A DNA stretch of 64,000 bases from Nocardia gamkensis NBRC 108242 (GCF_001612985.1 NZ_BDBM01000029.1:1-64000); one strand, 5' to 3'; shown: positions 46,617 through 57,491, counted from the first letter of the stretch. Notes: a model not told the origin generated them from the sequence alone. Made by a program: numbers and translations.

Positions 46617-48440
46617 TCAGCCGGGCAGGACGGGTATGGCGTTCGCGCCCAGACCCGGAACCTCGCGCCAGTACGGCTGCCCTTGGTCCGGAGCGGAGGT
46701 CAGCTCCAGCACCGCGCGTGAGTCGGCGACGTACTGGTGATCCGGGCTCGCGCTCACCGAGCGCACCGGCGCCGTCAGATTCTGTGAGGTCAGCGGGGTC
46801 GGCTCCGAGCCGTCGACCGACACCGTGCTGACCGGGTCCACATTGCCCTCACGGGCGATGATGATGGTGTCCGCGTCGAGCCAGTCCACCGAGACCGCGG
46901 CCGTGCTGAGTCCGACGCCCACGGGAAGCGCCGAGGTCAGCGCCACCTTTCCGTCCGGCTTGGGCACGACGACCACGACGTAGACCCTGCCGTCGGCGAT
47001 CATCGCCGCCCGCACTCCGGACCGGGAGATCCGCAGTTCGGTGATCGGCAGCCGAGGCGAGGTGGCCGAGGATGCCGCCGTCAGCCCGGAGATGTCGACG
47101 TTCTGCACCGATACGTTGCCGCTGCCCCGGTCATTGACCGCGCGGATCACCCGGTCGCCGTCGACCACCGCCCATGCCGCGCTGCCGTCCGCGGTCCAGG
47201 ATGGCCGGGTGATGGTGAAGCCCTCGGCCACCGGAAAGGCGTTGCCGCCGTAGGTCCCGACCATCAGCGTGCGCGACGGCACGCCCGGGGGCCTTCCGGC
47301 TTCCGCGACGGCGGCGACGAGCTGACCGTCCGGGGACAACGTCGCCGACTGGAGGTTGTTCACCCCGCCGAAGTAGCCGGGAGCGGGGATGATGCCACCG
47401 TTCTCGGCGATCTGCACCAATCCCCCGCCGCGCAGCGCGTGCAGCCCGGTCTGATTGCGCGCGGAGGTGGCCGGATTGAATTGCTGCACGTCGGCCACGC
47501 TCCACCCGTTCGCGGCGAACCGCTCGTCCAACGGCTTGCCGTCGGCGAGCAGCATGTACGGCCCCAGGATGTCGGCGCTGGACAACGTGAGCACCACCTG
47601 CGCGGCCAGTAGTTCGCGCTCGCGCGGATTCAACGCCGACGCGCCCGCCAGATCGATCTTGACGCCGCCGAGCCCGATGCCGACGCCGTCGGGATCACCG
47701 TTGGCCTTGGTGATCGCCCCGCGCAGCGCGATCGGCGGCGTCAGCTCGCTGCGCAGCACCGACGCCAGCGCGGGCTGCGGCCCCTCGAGCAACGAGCTGA
47801 GCAATCGCTGGGCCAGCTGGGCTTTCGGCACCGCGAGCCAGCGCAGATCCGGGACGGCCATATTGCCGCCCGGATCGATGAAGTACAGCACGTAGCGGCG
47901 GTAGGACTTGAAGAACGCGGTGGAGTCCATGACGACGCCGTCGGGCAATTCGTCGATGCGCCACTCACCGTTGATCTTGGTCAGCTCGATCTTGTTCTCG
48001 ACGTAGGGGATGTCGTCGTTGGGGCGGTACCCGCCGTCGGCGGACAGCTCCCCTACCTTGCGCGCGCGGATCAGGTAGTTGGCTTTGTCTCCGGAGCGCG
48101 ACTCTCGCAACGTGTCGGGCTTCTCGACGATGACGGTGCCCGCCGCGTCGTCCCATTGGGTGGAAGCCGCGGGGGTCATGTACTGCCGGGCGGCCAGATG
48201 CCGGTTGGCGGGATCGGCCGTGGCCTGGAGGAAGTCGCGTAGCAGCAGATCGGGATCGCGGTTGGCGACCGGCGGCGGCGGACCCTCGGAGGTGGGCTCC
48301 CGGTTGATGGTGCCCAGCGCCTCCGGAGCGGAGGACTCGGGCAGGCTGGCGCAGGCGGTGAGCGGTGTCACGACCGCGAGGATCGTCGCCACCAGCACTG
48401 TCAGTCGCCGCCCCCGCGCAGATCTGACACGCATTCTCAT
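46617..48440 (-). CDS. lpqB: Lipoprotein LpqB, MtrAB accessory
   Basis: 607 aa. Lipoprotein signal peptide with lipobox LTAC (Cys30), a GerMN domain (about 220-330) and a C-terminal propeller. LpqB binds the outer part of MtrB and modulates signalling. ATG 48440 overlaps the mtrB stop in ATGA. Third gene of the mtrA-mtrB-lpqB operon. Confidence 0.95.
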   Translation of the reverse strand: MRMRVRSARGRRLTVLVATILAVVTPLTACASLPESSAPEALGTINREPTSEGPPPPVANRDPDLLLRDFLQATADPANRHLAARQYMTPAASTQWDDAAGTVIVEKPDTLRESRSGDKANYLIRARKVGELSADGGYRPNDDIPYVENKIELTKINGEWRIDELPDGVVMDSTAFFKSYRRYVLYFIDPGGNMAVPDLRWLAVPKAQLAQRLLSSLLEGPQPALASVLRSELTPPIALRGAITKANGDPDGVGIGLGGVKIDLAGASALNPRERELLAAQVVLTLSSADILGPYMLLADGKPLDERFAANGWSVADVQQFNPATSARNQTGLHALRGGGLVQIAENGGIIPAPGYFGGVNNLQSATLSPDGQLVAAVAEAGRPPGVPSRTLMVGTYGGNAFPVAEGFTITRPSWTADGSAAWAVVDGDRVIRAVNDRGSGNVSVQNVDISGLTAASSATSPRLPITELRISRSGVRAAMIADGRVYVVVVVPKPDGKVALTSALPVGVGLSTAAVSVDWLDADTIIIAREGNVDPVSTVSVDGSEPTPLTSQNLTAPVRSVSASPDHQYVADSRAVLELTSAPDQGQPYWREVPGLGANAIPVLPG

Positions 48441-50407
48441 GACTGTACGTCCCCCGGTTCGCGCGTCCCGCCGCCCCCGGCTTGCGCCGATTCCGATGCC
48501 GATGCCGATGAGCCGTTCGTTGCGGACGCGTGCGCCTCGTCGGTCGAGGCGGTGTCGGTGGGCCCGTCGCCGTCCGGCTCGTTCGCGTGCTCCGAACGCC
48601 CGTTGTCGGGCGCTGTCAAGGAATCGCCCTGCTGCGCACCGGCCGGATCGGAACTGCCCGGCTCCGCGCTATGCGGCACGGCGCTCGTCCCCTGCGCAGC
48701 GCCCGGAGCGGTCGAGTCGTAGGTGGCATCGTCCGGTTCGGCGGCGATCGGCGGCGCCTTCTCCGGTTCGACGGGCGGTTCCGGCTCGACCAGGCGCATC
48801 GACTTGCGCGCCGGTTCCAGCGGAAGCGGGCTCGGGCCGAGTTTCTTGCCGCGCACCAGCGGCAGCGTCAGGCGGAAGCTGGCGCCCATGCCTGCCTCAC
48901 CCCAGGCCTCGAGCTTGCCCTCGTGCAGGTTCGCGTCCTCCACGCTGATCGACAGGCCGAGACCGGTGCCGCCGGAGCGGCGCATGCGGGACGGATCCGA
49001 GCGCCAGAACCGGTTGAAGACCAGCTTCTCCTCGCCCGGCCGCAGGCCGACGCCTTGATCGCGCACTACGACGGCGACGGCGTTGGCCTCGACGTCGCCG
49101 CGCATCCGGATCAGCACCGGCTTGCCCTCGCTGTGATCGATCGCGTTGGCCAGCAGGTTGCGCAGCACGCGCTCCACCCGGCGCGGATCGACCTCGGCGA
49201 CGAGCGGCTCCTCCGGCATGTCGCTGATCACCTCGACCCCGGCGTCCTTGGCCAGGTGCCGCACGGTGGAGATCGCGGCCCGCGCGCACATCCGCACGTC
49301 CAGCGACTCGACCTGCAGTTCGGCGACGCCGGCGTCGTGCCTGCTGATCTCCAGCAGGTCGTTGAGCAGGCCCTCGAACCGGTCCAGCTCGTTGACCAGC
49401 AACTCGGCGCTGCGGGCCAGGGCGGGATCGAGGTCGTCGCTGCTGCCGTGGATCAGGTCGGCGGCCATGCGCACGGTGGTCAGCGGGGTGCGCAACTCGT
49501 GGCTGACGTCGGAGGTGAACCGGCGCTGCAGATTGCCGAACTCCTCCAGCTGGGTGATCTGGTTGGACAGGCTTTCGGCCATCTCGTTGAACGCCTGGGC
49601 CAGCCGCGCCATGTCGTCCTCGCCGCGCACCAGCATGCGTTCCTTGAGCCTGCCGTCGGCGAACCGGCCCGCGATCCGGGCGGCGGAACGAATCGGCAGG
49701 ACCACCTGCCTGGTGACCAGCGCGGTGATCGCGGCCAGCAACACCAGCAGCACGATGCCGCCGACCAGCATGGTGCCGCGCATCAGCGACAGGCTGCGTT
49801 CCTCATTGGCCAGCGGGAAGATCAGGTAGATCTCCAGGGTCGGGATCTCCGCGCTCGGGCTGCCGATGATCAGCGCGCGCCCGCGGTAGCCATCCGCGTC
49901 GTCGACCGTGGCGAACTGGTAACTGACCTGGTTGCGCTGCACGAACCGGCGCAGTTCGTCGGGCACCTCTTGGATCGGGCCGCGCGGAATCTGCTGCGGC
50001 GGCATCCCGCCGATGACGCTCAGCGCCGAATCGAAGCTGCCCGCCGCGCCGGTGGACTGGCCGGTGCCGCCGCGGTTGGACAGCGCGTTGCGGGCCTCTT
50101 CCAACCGCTGCGGTTGGGCGCCGATGTCGTGCACACCCGCCAGCTGGCTCTCCACCGTGTTGCGCGCACGGTCCATCTCCTCGACCGCGGCGTTGATCTT
50201 GGCGTCCAACAACCGGTCGGTGATCTGACTGGTCAGCACCACGCCCAGGATCGTGATGACGATCAGCGACAGCGTCAGCGTGGACACGATGACGCGCAAC
50301 TGCAGCGAACGACGCCACAGGTGGCCTAAGGCAATGCCGACCGCTTGGAACCAGGCCACCACCGGAGCCAGCGATCGTTCCAGACGCGTGATCACGCCAT
50401 GGATCAC
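48437..50407 (-). CDS. mtrB: Sensor histidine kinase MtrB
   Basis: 656 aa from GTG. Helices at about 38-59 and 211-232 flank a 150-residue outer sensor; HAMP follows; phospho-acceptor His303 in SHELRTPL; N box NLLANAIDHSEG; G boxes DQGVGL and GTGLGLSI. It controls cell division and wall hydrolase genes through MtrA. The catalytic part ends near residue 520; the remaining about 135 residues are a Pro/Ser/Glu-rich tail, longer than I recall for mycobacterial MtrB. GTGA overlap with mtrA. Confidence 0.95.
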   Translation of the reverse strand: MIHGVITRLERSLAPVVAWFQAVGIALGHLWRRSLQLRVIVSTLTLSLIVITILGVVLTSQITDRLLDAKINAAVEEMDRARNTVESQLAGVHDIGAQPQRLEEARNALSNRGGTGQSTGAAGSFDSALSVIGGMPPQQIPRGPIQEVPDELRRFVQRNQVSYQFATVDDADGYRGRALIIGSPSAEIPTLEIYLIFPLANEERSLSLMRGTMLVGGIVLLVLLAAITALVTRQVVLPIRSAARIAGRFADGRLKERMLVRGEDDMARLAQAFNEMAESLSNQITQLEEFGNLQRRFTSDVSHELRTPLTTVRMAADLIHGSSDDLDPALARSAELLVNELDRFEGLLNDLLEISRHDAGVAELQVESLDVRMCARAAISTVRHLAKDAGVEVISDMPEEPLVAEVDPRRVERVLRNLLANAIDHSEGKPVLIRMRGDVEANAVAVVVRDQGVGLRPGEEKLVFNRFWRSDPSRMRRSGGTGLGLSISVEDANLHEGKLEAWGEAGMGASFRLTLPLVRGKKLGPSPLPLEPARKSMRLVEPEPPVEPEKAPPIAAEPDDATYDSTAPGAAQGTSAVPHSAEPGSSDPAGAQQGDSLTAPDNGRSEHANEPDGDGPTDTASTDEAHASATNGSSASASESAQAGGGGTREPGDVQS

Positions 50408-51081
50408 GGCGGTCCGGCCTTGTAACCGACACCGCGGACGGTCAGCACGATCTCCGGGTTCTCGGGATCCTTCTCCACCTTCGCCCGCAACCGCTGCACG
50501 TGGACGTTCACCAGGCGGGTGTCGGCGGCGTGCCGGTAGCCCCAGACCTGCTCGAGCAGGACCTCACGGGTGAACACCTGGCGCGGCTTACGAGCCAGGG
50601 CGACGAGCAGGTCGAACTCCAGCGGCGTCAGCGAGATCTGCGCGCCGCCGCGGCTGACCTTGTGCGCGGGCACATCGATCACGATATCGGCGATCGACAG
50701 CAGCTCGGCGGGCTCCTCCTCGGTCCGGCGCAGCCGCGCCCGCACCCGGGCGACGAGCTCCTTCGGCTTGAAGGGCTTGACGATGTAATCGTCGGCGCCC
50801 GACTCCAGACCCAGCACGACGTCGACCGTGTCGGTCTTCGCCGTGAGCATCACGATCGGAACCCCGGAATCGGCCCGCAGCACACGGCACACGTCGATGC
50901 CGTTCATGCCGGGCAGCATCAGGTCCAGCAACACCAGATCGGGGCGGATCTCGCGAACCGCCGCCAGGGCCTGTGTGCCGTCGCCGACCACGTGCGGGTC
51001 GAACCCTTCCCCGCGCAAGACGATCGTGAGCATCTCGGCGAGTGCCATATCGTCGTCGACGACCAGAATCTTCGGCTTCAT
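50404..51081 (-). CDS. mtrA: Response regulator MtrA
   Basis: 225 aa. Receiver domain with the acidic pair in ILVVDDD, phospho-acceptor Asp in LVLLDLMLPGMNGIDV and Lys in DDYIVKPFKP; OmpR-type winged helix at the end (TRLVNVHVQRLRAKVEKD). It controls dnaA, ripA and other wall and division genes. ATG 51081 (MKPKILVV) is chosen by homology; no good ribosome site precedes it. Confidence 0.96.
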   Translation of the reverse strand: MKPKILVVDDDMALAEMLTIVLRGEGFDPHVVGDGTQALAAVREIRPDLVLLDLMLPGMNGIDVCRVLRADSGVPIVMLTAKTDTVDVVLGLESGADDYIVKPFKPKELVARVRARLRRTEEEPAELLSIADIVIDVPAHKVSRGGAQISLTPLEFDLLVALARKPRQVFTREVLLEQVWGYRHAADTRLVNVHVQRLRAKVEKDPENPEIVLTVRGVGYKAGPP

Positions 51082-51159
51082 AACTACTATGTTGTCATCT
51101 CCCAGGCCAGGATCGGGCCGCCACGCCAACACTGGTGCGAACCCACGGCACAGCCAACC

Positions 51160-51807
51160 TTATCGACCAACGATTTCGGCGATCCGCGCGGCCAGCTCAG
51201 CCGGACCGTCGTCGGATCGGTATGTCCACCAGGGTCCGCGCCAGTCGCGTTCGGCCAGCTCACGGTACACCGCGCCGGTCCGGTGCTGCAGACCGCCGTC
51301 GCGCTCGTAGGCGTCGAGGGCGCGCTCGGCGTCGAGTTCGCCACGCCTGCGGGCACGCTCGGCCGCGAGTTCGGTGGGTACATCCAGCAACACCTGCAGG
51401 GCAGGCACGGGCAGGGCGAATCTGCCGAACTCCAATTCGCCCACCCAGTCCACGATTTCACCGTCGGCCGACTGCCCGAGCCGGGCGGCCGAGTAGGCGG
51501 CGTTGGAGGCGACGTAGCGATCCAGGAGTACAACGTCGTTGTCGGCCAACAGCTTCGACAGTTCGTCCTGCGCGTCCGCGCGGTCCAGCGCGAACAGCAG
51601 GGCCATGGCGCTGACCGAGCCCGCGAGGTCGCCGTGCGCGCCACGCAGCGCTTCGGCGGCCAGATCGGCGTGCACCGAGACGCGGTAGCGCGGGAAGGCC
51701 ACCGTCGCGACGCGCAGCCCGCGCCCACGCAGATCGGCGACAACCCGCTCGATCAGCGTCCGCTTGCCGGCGCCGTCGAGCCCCTCGACCGCTATCAGCA
51801 CTCCCAT
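51160..51807 (-). CDS. tmk: Thymidylate kinase
   Basis: 215 aa. P-loop EGLDGAGKRTL (actinobacterial form), the DRYVASNAAYSAAR motif that carries the DR(Y) substrate site, and the AFPRY phrase. It makes dTDP from dTMP. ATG 51807. It lies 78 bp upstream of mtrA on the same strand, as in mycobacteria. Confidence 0.94.
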   Translation of the reverse strand: MGVLIAVEGLDGAGKRTLIERVVADLRGRGLRVATVAFPRYRVSVHADLAAEALRGAHGDLAGSVSAMALLFALDRADAQDELSKLLADNDVVLLDRYVASNAAYSAARLGQSADGEIVDWVGELEFGRFALPVPALQVLLDVPTELAAERARRRGELDAERALDAYERDGGLQHRTGAVYRELAERDWRGPWWTYRSDDGPAELAARIAEIVGR

Positions 51808-51991
51808 GACCAGGCAGACTACCCCGCCGCCCACATTCGGCTGACATCACCTCACCAGCACATATGCTGGTTACTCGGCCGAGCGTCACGGTCACCGCGC
51901 GGCTCGGTCCGGCCAACTGCCGTCAGCCCGCACTCACCGATCCGGGTCACCCCGGGCCCGTCGGCTTGCCCATGGCCTCAGCGAGATGGGC

Positions 51992-52027
51992 GGAGGCCGC
52001 CGACACCTTTCGGTGCCCGCGGCCTCC
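51992..52027 (-). terminator. Terminator after sahH
   Basis: GGAGGCCGC pairs with GCGGCCTCC, with an inner CACC-TTTC-GGTG stem, beginning 14 bp past the sahH stop. Confidence 0.78.
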
Positions 52028-52041
52028 GGGAGTTCCGCGGA

Positions 52042-53526
<1,485 letters not shown>

Positions 53527-53653
53527 CAGCCTCTCCTGGTTCGGCAAGTACCGAGGCAAGGCTAGTCGCTCACGGCCGGGTGCGGACTACGCGGCCGTCC
53601 TCTTCGCCCGGCCCGGCGCCGACCGGGGTCGCGCCGGGGCACCGATGCGCCCG

Positions 53654-54811
53654 TTACGCGGTGGCCCCGCGGGCCGCCAGGATGCGGCGGCGCTTGCGCG
53701 GCTGGATGTTCGCCAGTGTGATGTCGCCGCCATAGTGGGCGAGGACGCGGTCGTCCATCATCCAGCGCCACAGCGGCGGGATGGCGGCCAGCACGATCAT
53801 GGCGGCATAACCCGCGGGCAGTTGCGGGGCCTGTTCGGAGGTCCGCAGCGTCTGGTAGCGACGGCCGGGATTGGCGTGGTGGTCGCTGTGGCGCTGCAGG
53901 TGGAACAGGAAGATGTTGGTGACCAGGTGGTCGCTGTTCCAGCTGTCGCGCGGCGAGCAGCGAGCGTACCTGCCGTCCGGGCGGCGCGCCCGCAGCAGGC
54001 CGTAGTGCTCGACATAGTTCACCGTCTCCAGCAGGCCGAAGCCGATCACGGCCTGCAACAGCAGCCAGGGCAGCACTTGGTAGCCGAACGCCGCGATCAG
54101 GGAGCCGAACAGCACCAGCGTCATCGACCAGGCTTGCAGGATGTGGTTGTGCACGCTCCACCAGCCGTTGCCCTTGCGCGCGAGCCGTTCGCGCTCGAGG
54201 GCGATCGCGGAGCGGAAACTGCCGGACACGCTGCGGGGCAGGAACTCCCACAGCGACTCGCCCAGCCGGGCGCTGGCCGGATCCTCCGGGGTGGCCACGC
54301 GCACGTGGTGGCCGCGGTTGTGCTCGACGAAGAAGTGCCCGTAACCGGACTGGGCGAGCGCGATCTTGGCCAGCCAGCGCTCCATGTGCTCGACCCGGTG
54401 CCCGAGTTCGTGGGCGGCGTTGATGCCGATGCCGCTGACGAATCCGAGGGTGGTGGCCAGACCGAACTTGTCGACCGTGCTCAGTTCGTCACCGGCCCAC
54501 ATATAGCTCGCGATGACCAGGCCGATCAGCTGGACCGGGAGCATCAGATAGGTGCACCACCGGTAGTACCGGTCGTTGGACAGCAGCTCGTAGTCCTCGT
54601 CCCTGGGGTTGCTCCCGTCCACGCCGACCGCCCAGTCCAGCACCGGGATGACGATCAGCACGATGATCGGGCCGATCCACCAGAAGACCGCGGAGCCGGT
54701 GTGCAGCACCAGTTGTGACGGCAGCAATGCCGACGAGGGCGCGAGCAAGCCGAGAACCCACAGATGGCGTTTGGGATCGACCGATCCCATAGGTTTGCCA
54801 ACCGTTTGCAC
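53654..54811 (-). CDS. alkB: Alkane 1-monooxygenase AlkB, solitary second copy
   Basis: 385 aa. Membrane-bound diiron hydroxylase with His motifs HELGHR, EHNRGHHVRVATPEDPASAR, LQRHSDHHANP and the NYVEHYGLLR signature; about six membrane helices. It oxidises medium-chain alkanes to 1-alkanols with rubredoxin electrons. GTG 54811 is preferred (GTGGAG 5-9 bases upstream) over the longer frame to 54841. No rubredoxin follows it; it must share those upstream. Confidence 0.93.
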   Translation of the reverse strand: MQTVGKPMGSVDPKRHLWVLGLLAPSSALLPSQLVLHTGSAVFWWIGPIIVLIVIPVLDWAVGVDGSNPRDEDYELLSNDRYYRWCTYLMLPVQLIGLVIASYMWAGDELSTVDKFGLATTLGFVSGIGINAAHELGHRVEHMERWLAKIALAQSGYGHFFVEHNRGHHVRVATPEDPASARLGESLWEFLPRSVSGSFRSAIALERERLARKGNGWWSVHNHILQAWSMTLVLFGSLIAAFGYQVLPWLLLQAVIGFGLLETVNYVEHYGLLRARRPDGRYARCSPRDSWNSDHLVTNIFLFHLQRHSDHHANPGRRYQTLRTSEQAPQLPAGYAAMIVLAAIPPLWRWMMDDRVLAHYGGDITLANIQPRKRRRILAARGATA

Positions 54812-54981
54812 TTTTGCTCCACTCAGAGAAGACCCGAACACCGTCGCCTGAGAATACTTCTTGACTTGTGGTCCGTTACAACGATGCCGTCGGTTGAAAC
54901 GTGATCGCTATTACAAGCCGGGCAGTCTGTTTTCAATGTGCTGCATATGCGCCAGGTCGCGAGCCGGTTGCCCGTCAGGGC

Positions 54982-55602
54982 TCAGCGCGGCACCCGCGCG
55001 GCGAGGATCGCTTCGACATAAGGGCTCAGCAGCGCGCTCAGTTCCTCGGGCGCGTCGCGCCCGGGACCGGGCGGAGTGGGAATGTAGCTGAGGGCGATTC
55101 GCACCAGCGCGTGTGCGATGACGTCCGATTCGGCCGCGGTCGACGCCACCCAGCTGTGCTGGAAGGCACCCGACAGCCGCTCGGTCGCGTGCTCCAGCAA
55201 CGGCCCCGCGTCGAGCGTGATCAGGCGCAGCAGATCCAGCTTGACCTCGCCCGCCACCAGCGACTGCACCAAGGGGTCGGACGCCGCGTCGAACAGGAAA
55301 TTCGTTATCCCGTCGCGGAAAGCCGCGCGGACGTCACCGACGTTGCCGTTGATGGCGGCGTCGACGTGATCGACCAGGAAGTCGGCCAAGCGCAGCGCGT
55401 AGGCCTGGGAGAGCCCGCTGCGCGAGCCGAATTCGTTGTACAGCGTCTGCCTGCTCACGCCGGCCCTGGTCGCGACGTCACCGAGCGTGATCTTGGACCA
55501 ATCCCGCTCGGTGAGCAGCTCGCGCATCGCGTCCAGGACCGACGTCCGCAGCAGATCCCGCGCGGCCTCCTGGTAGGGAATCCTGGTTCCGTTCCGCGGC
55601 AT
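54982..55602 (-). CDS. TetR-family regulator of the alkane operon (Rv3249c type)
   Basis: 206 aa. Helix-turn-helix ITLGDVATRAGVSRQTLYNEFGSRSGL, then a ligand domain. It is the last gene of the alkB-rubA-rubB-tetR cluster, 40 bp after rubB, a place where AlkU/AlkX-type repressors sit. A 29-bp palindrome at the operon promoter is its likely operator. ATG 55602. Confidence 0.88.
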   Translation of the reverse strand: MPRNGTRIPYQEAARDLLRTSVLDAMRELLTERDWSKITLGDVATRAGVSRQTLYNEFGSRSGLSQAYALRLADFLVDHVDAAINGNVGDVRAAFRDGITNFLFDAASDPLVQSLVAGEVKLDLLRLITLDAGPLLEHATERLSGAFQHSWVASTAAESDVIAHALVRIALSYIPTPPGPGRDAPEELSALLSPYVEAILAARVPR

Positions 55603-55642
55603 ACCCGCGACACTGTCACGGGCGCCTGCCGCAGTCAAAATC

Positions 55643-55825
55643 TCACGACCGTTCGATTTCGACCATGAAGAAATCCGCTTTGGCGGCGCCGCAGTCCGGA
55701 CAGGTCCAGTCGTCGGGGATGTCGTCCCAGCGGGTGCCCGGGGCGATGCCGTCCTCCGGCCAGCCCTCGGCTTCGTCGTACTCGAAGCCACACTGGATGC
55801 ACTGATACAGCTTGTACTCGGTCAT
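55643..55825 (-). CDS. rubB: Rubredoxin, second
   Basis: 60 aa. Iron ligands CIQCG and CPDCG, with the rubredoxin phrases GIAPGTRWDDIPDDWTCP. Carries electrons from rubredoxin reductase to AlkB. ATG 55825 with GGGGAG upstream; overlaps the rubA stop in ATGA. Confidence 0.95.
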   Translation of the reverse strand: MTEYKLYQCIQCGFEYDEAEGWPEDGIAPGTRWDDIPDDWTCPDCGAAKADFFMVEIERS

Positions 55826-55995
55826 TTCATACTCCCCATCGGCTCGAAGTCGATCTTCTCCCGCACGCCGCAGTCCGGACAGCACCAGTCGTCCGGCACC
55901 GTCTCCCACCGGGTGCCCGGCGGAAAGCCCTCGTGCGGAGCGCCGTTCGCTTCATCGAAGACGTAGTCGCAGACCGGGCAGCGATACGCGCTCAC
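55822..55995 (-). CDS. rubA: Rubredoxin, first
   Basis: 57 aa. Ligands CPVCD and CPDCG, phrase GFPPGTRWETVPDDWCCP. An extra Cys sits directly before the second ligand pair (WCCPDC). GTG 55995 with AAAGGAGAC upstream. 70 bp after the alkB stop and coupled to rubB. Having two rubredoxins beside alkB is normal in this group. Confidence 0.95.
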   Translation of the reverse strand: MSAYRCPVCDYVFDEANGAPHEGFPPGTRWETVPDDWCCPDCGVREKIDFEPMGSMK

Positions 55996-56065
55996 GCCGT
56001 CTCCTTTCGGACACAGGCGCAATCCTCCGCGGTGGTCACTCGCCGCCACCTCCGGCCTCGGACGC

Positions 56066-57313
56066 TCATGCCGTGGCCTTTCCCGCTCGAGCGGCGCCGT
56101 AACGCGCCAGCACCTTCTCCCGCTTGCCCGGATCTATGTTGGCGCGGGTGATGTCGCCGTCGTAGTGCGCGAGTACCCGCTTGTCCATGACACGACGCCA
56201 CAGCGGCGGGAAGTAGGCGAGCAGGATCATGCTGGCGTAGCCGCTCGGCAGGTTCGGCGCGCCGTCCCAGCTGCGCAACGTCTGGTAGCGCCGGGTGGGG
56301 TAGGCGTGATGGTCGCTGTGCCGCTGGAGGTGGTACAGGAAGATGTTGGTGACGATGTGGTCGCTGTTCCAGCTGTGCACGGGAGCGGGCCGCTCGTACC
56401 GGCCGCTCGCCGTGCGCTGCCGCACCAGGCCGTAGTGCTCCAGGTAGTTGACCGCCTCCAGCAGGCTGAAGCCCACCACCGCCTGCAGGATCAGGTACGG
56501 CAGCAGCTCGACGCCGAACACCGCGACCAGGACCGCGAACAGCGCCGCCGACATCAGCCAGGCGCTGAGTACTTCGTTGCGCGGGCTCCACGGCTTCTTG
56601 CCGAGCCGTTCCAGCCGGGCCTTCTCCAGATGCCAGGACGACTTCAGGCTGCCCCACACCGTGCGCGGCCAGAAGGCCCAGAACGTCTCGCCCACCCGGG
56701 AGCTCGCGGGATCCTCGGGGGTGGCGACCCGCACGTGGTGGCCGCGATTGTGCTCGATGTAGAAGTGCCCGTAGCAGGACTGGGCCAGCGCGATGCGCGA
56801 CAGCCAGCGCTCCAGGTCGACCTTCTTGTGGCCGAGTTCGTGCGCGGTGTTGATGCCGATGCCGCCGATCATGCCGACGGTGATCGCCAGGCCGATCTTG
56901 TCCACCACGTTCAGCCCGCCGTCGATGCCGAGCCAGCTCACCTGGTCGGCGGTGATCAGATAAGCCGCCATCACCAGCCCGGCGTACTGGAACGGCAGGT
57001 ACAGGTAGGTGAGGTAGCGGTAGTACTTGTCGTTCTCCAGGTACTCCATCACCTCGTCGGGCGGATTGTCGCCGTCCGGGCCGAAGAAGACGTCCGCGAT
57101 CGGGATCAGCACGTAGATCAGAATCGGCCCGAGCCAGAACGGCACCTGCGCGAGGCGATGCCAGCCGAGCTCGTTCAATGCCCAGATCAGCGGCAGGCCG
57201 ATGGTGAACAGGCCGGTCGGGGCGAACAACCCCCACAGCCACATATAACGCTTGCGGTCCCGCCAGGCCGGCACCTCGACCGGCTGCGCGGACATGTCGG
57301 CGTGCGTCGACAT
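56066..57313 (-). CDS. alkB: Alkane 1-monooxygenase AlkB, operon copy
   Basis: 415 aa. His motifs HELGHK, EHNRGHHVRVATPEDPASSR, LQRHSDHHAYP and NYLEHYGLVR. It heads the alkB-rubA-rubB-tetR operon, the standard actinobacterial alkane unit. ATG 57313 with GGAG 10 bases upstream; ATG 57325 is an alternative. It is clearly related to the solitary copy three genes downstream (shared blocks of 15-20 residues). Confidence 0.95.
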   Translation of the reverse strand: MSTHADMSAQPVEVPAWRDRKRYMWLWGLFAPTGLFTIGLPLIWALNELGWHRLAQVPFWLGPILIYVLIPIADVFFGPDGDNPPDEVMEYLENDKYYRYLTYLYLPFQYAGLVMAAYLITADQVSWLGIDGGLNVVDKIGLAITVGMIGGIGINTAHELGHKKVDLERWLSRIALAQSCYGHFYIEHNRGHHVRVATPEDPASSRVGETFWAFWPRTVWGSLKSSWHLEKARLERLGKKPWSPRNEVLSAWLMSAALFAVLVAVFGVELLPYLILQAVVGFSLLEAVNYLEHYGLVRQRTASGRYERPAPVHSWNSDHIVTNIFLYHLQRHSDHHAYPTRRYQTLRSWDGAPNLPSGYASMILLAYFPPLWRRVMDKRVLAHYDGDITRANIDPGKREKVLARYGAARAGKATA

Positions 57314-57379
57314 CGTCGTCTCCATTCCGAACGGCGCGTCATCTGTGACGCGCATTACCTCACTTATGGACGATAGAGG

Positions 57380-57408
57380 CATATTTGTCGCATGTCTATA
57401 CAAATATG
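57380..57408. promoter_or_regulatory. Palindromic operator of the alkane operon
   Basis: CATATTTGT-N11-ACAAATATG, a perfect 9-bp inverted repeat in an A+T-rich patch 67 bp upstream of the alkB start, plus a further half-like AAATTTGTA just outside. The probable binding site of the TetR repressor at the end of the operon. Confidence 0.75.
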
Positions 57409-57437
57409 GAAATTTGTAAACTCGCCCGAGTGCTGAA

Positions 57438-57468
57438 AGCCCCGGCCGGATGTCATCCGGCCGGGGCT
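57438..57468. terminator. Terminator of the Nudix gene
   Basis: AGCCCCGGCCGGAT pairs perfectly with ATCCGGCCGGGGCT around GTC (14 bp). It lies 23 bp beyond the Nudix stop; TTTC follows on the minus strand. Confidence 0.8.
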
Positions 57469-57491
57469 CGTCTGGAAGTAACGCGGCTAGG

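Noticed and set aside
53527..53653. SAH or SAM riboswitch upstream of sahH
   Set aside because: I could not fit the known pairing pattern; the region holds only the ribosome site and G+C-rich sequence.
54860..54890. A copy of the alkane operator before the solitary alkB
   Set aside because: Only TTGT-N8-ACAA matches; spacing and outer bases differ from the perfect palindrome at 57380-57408.
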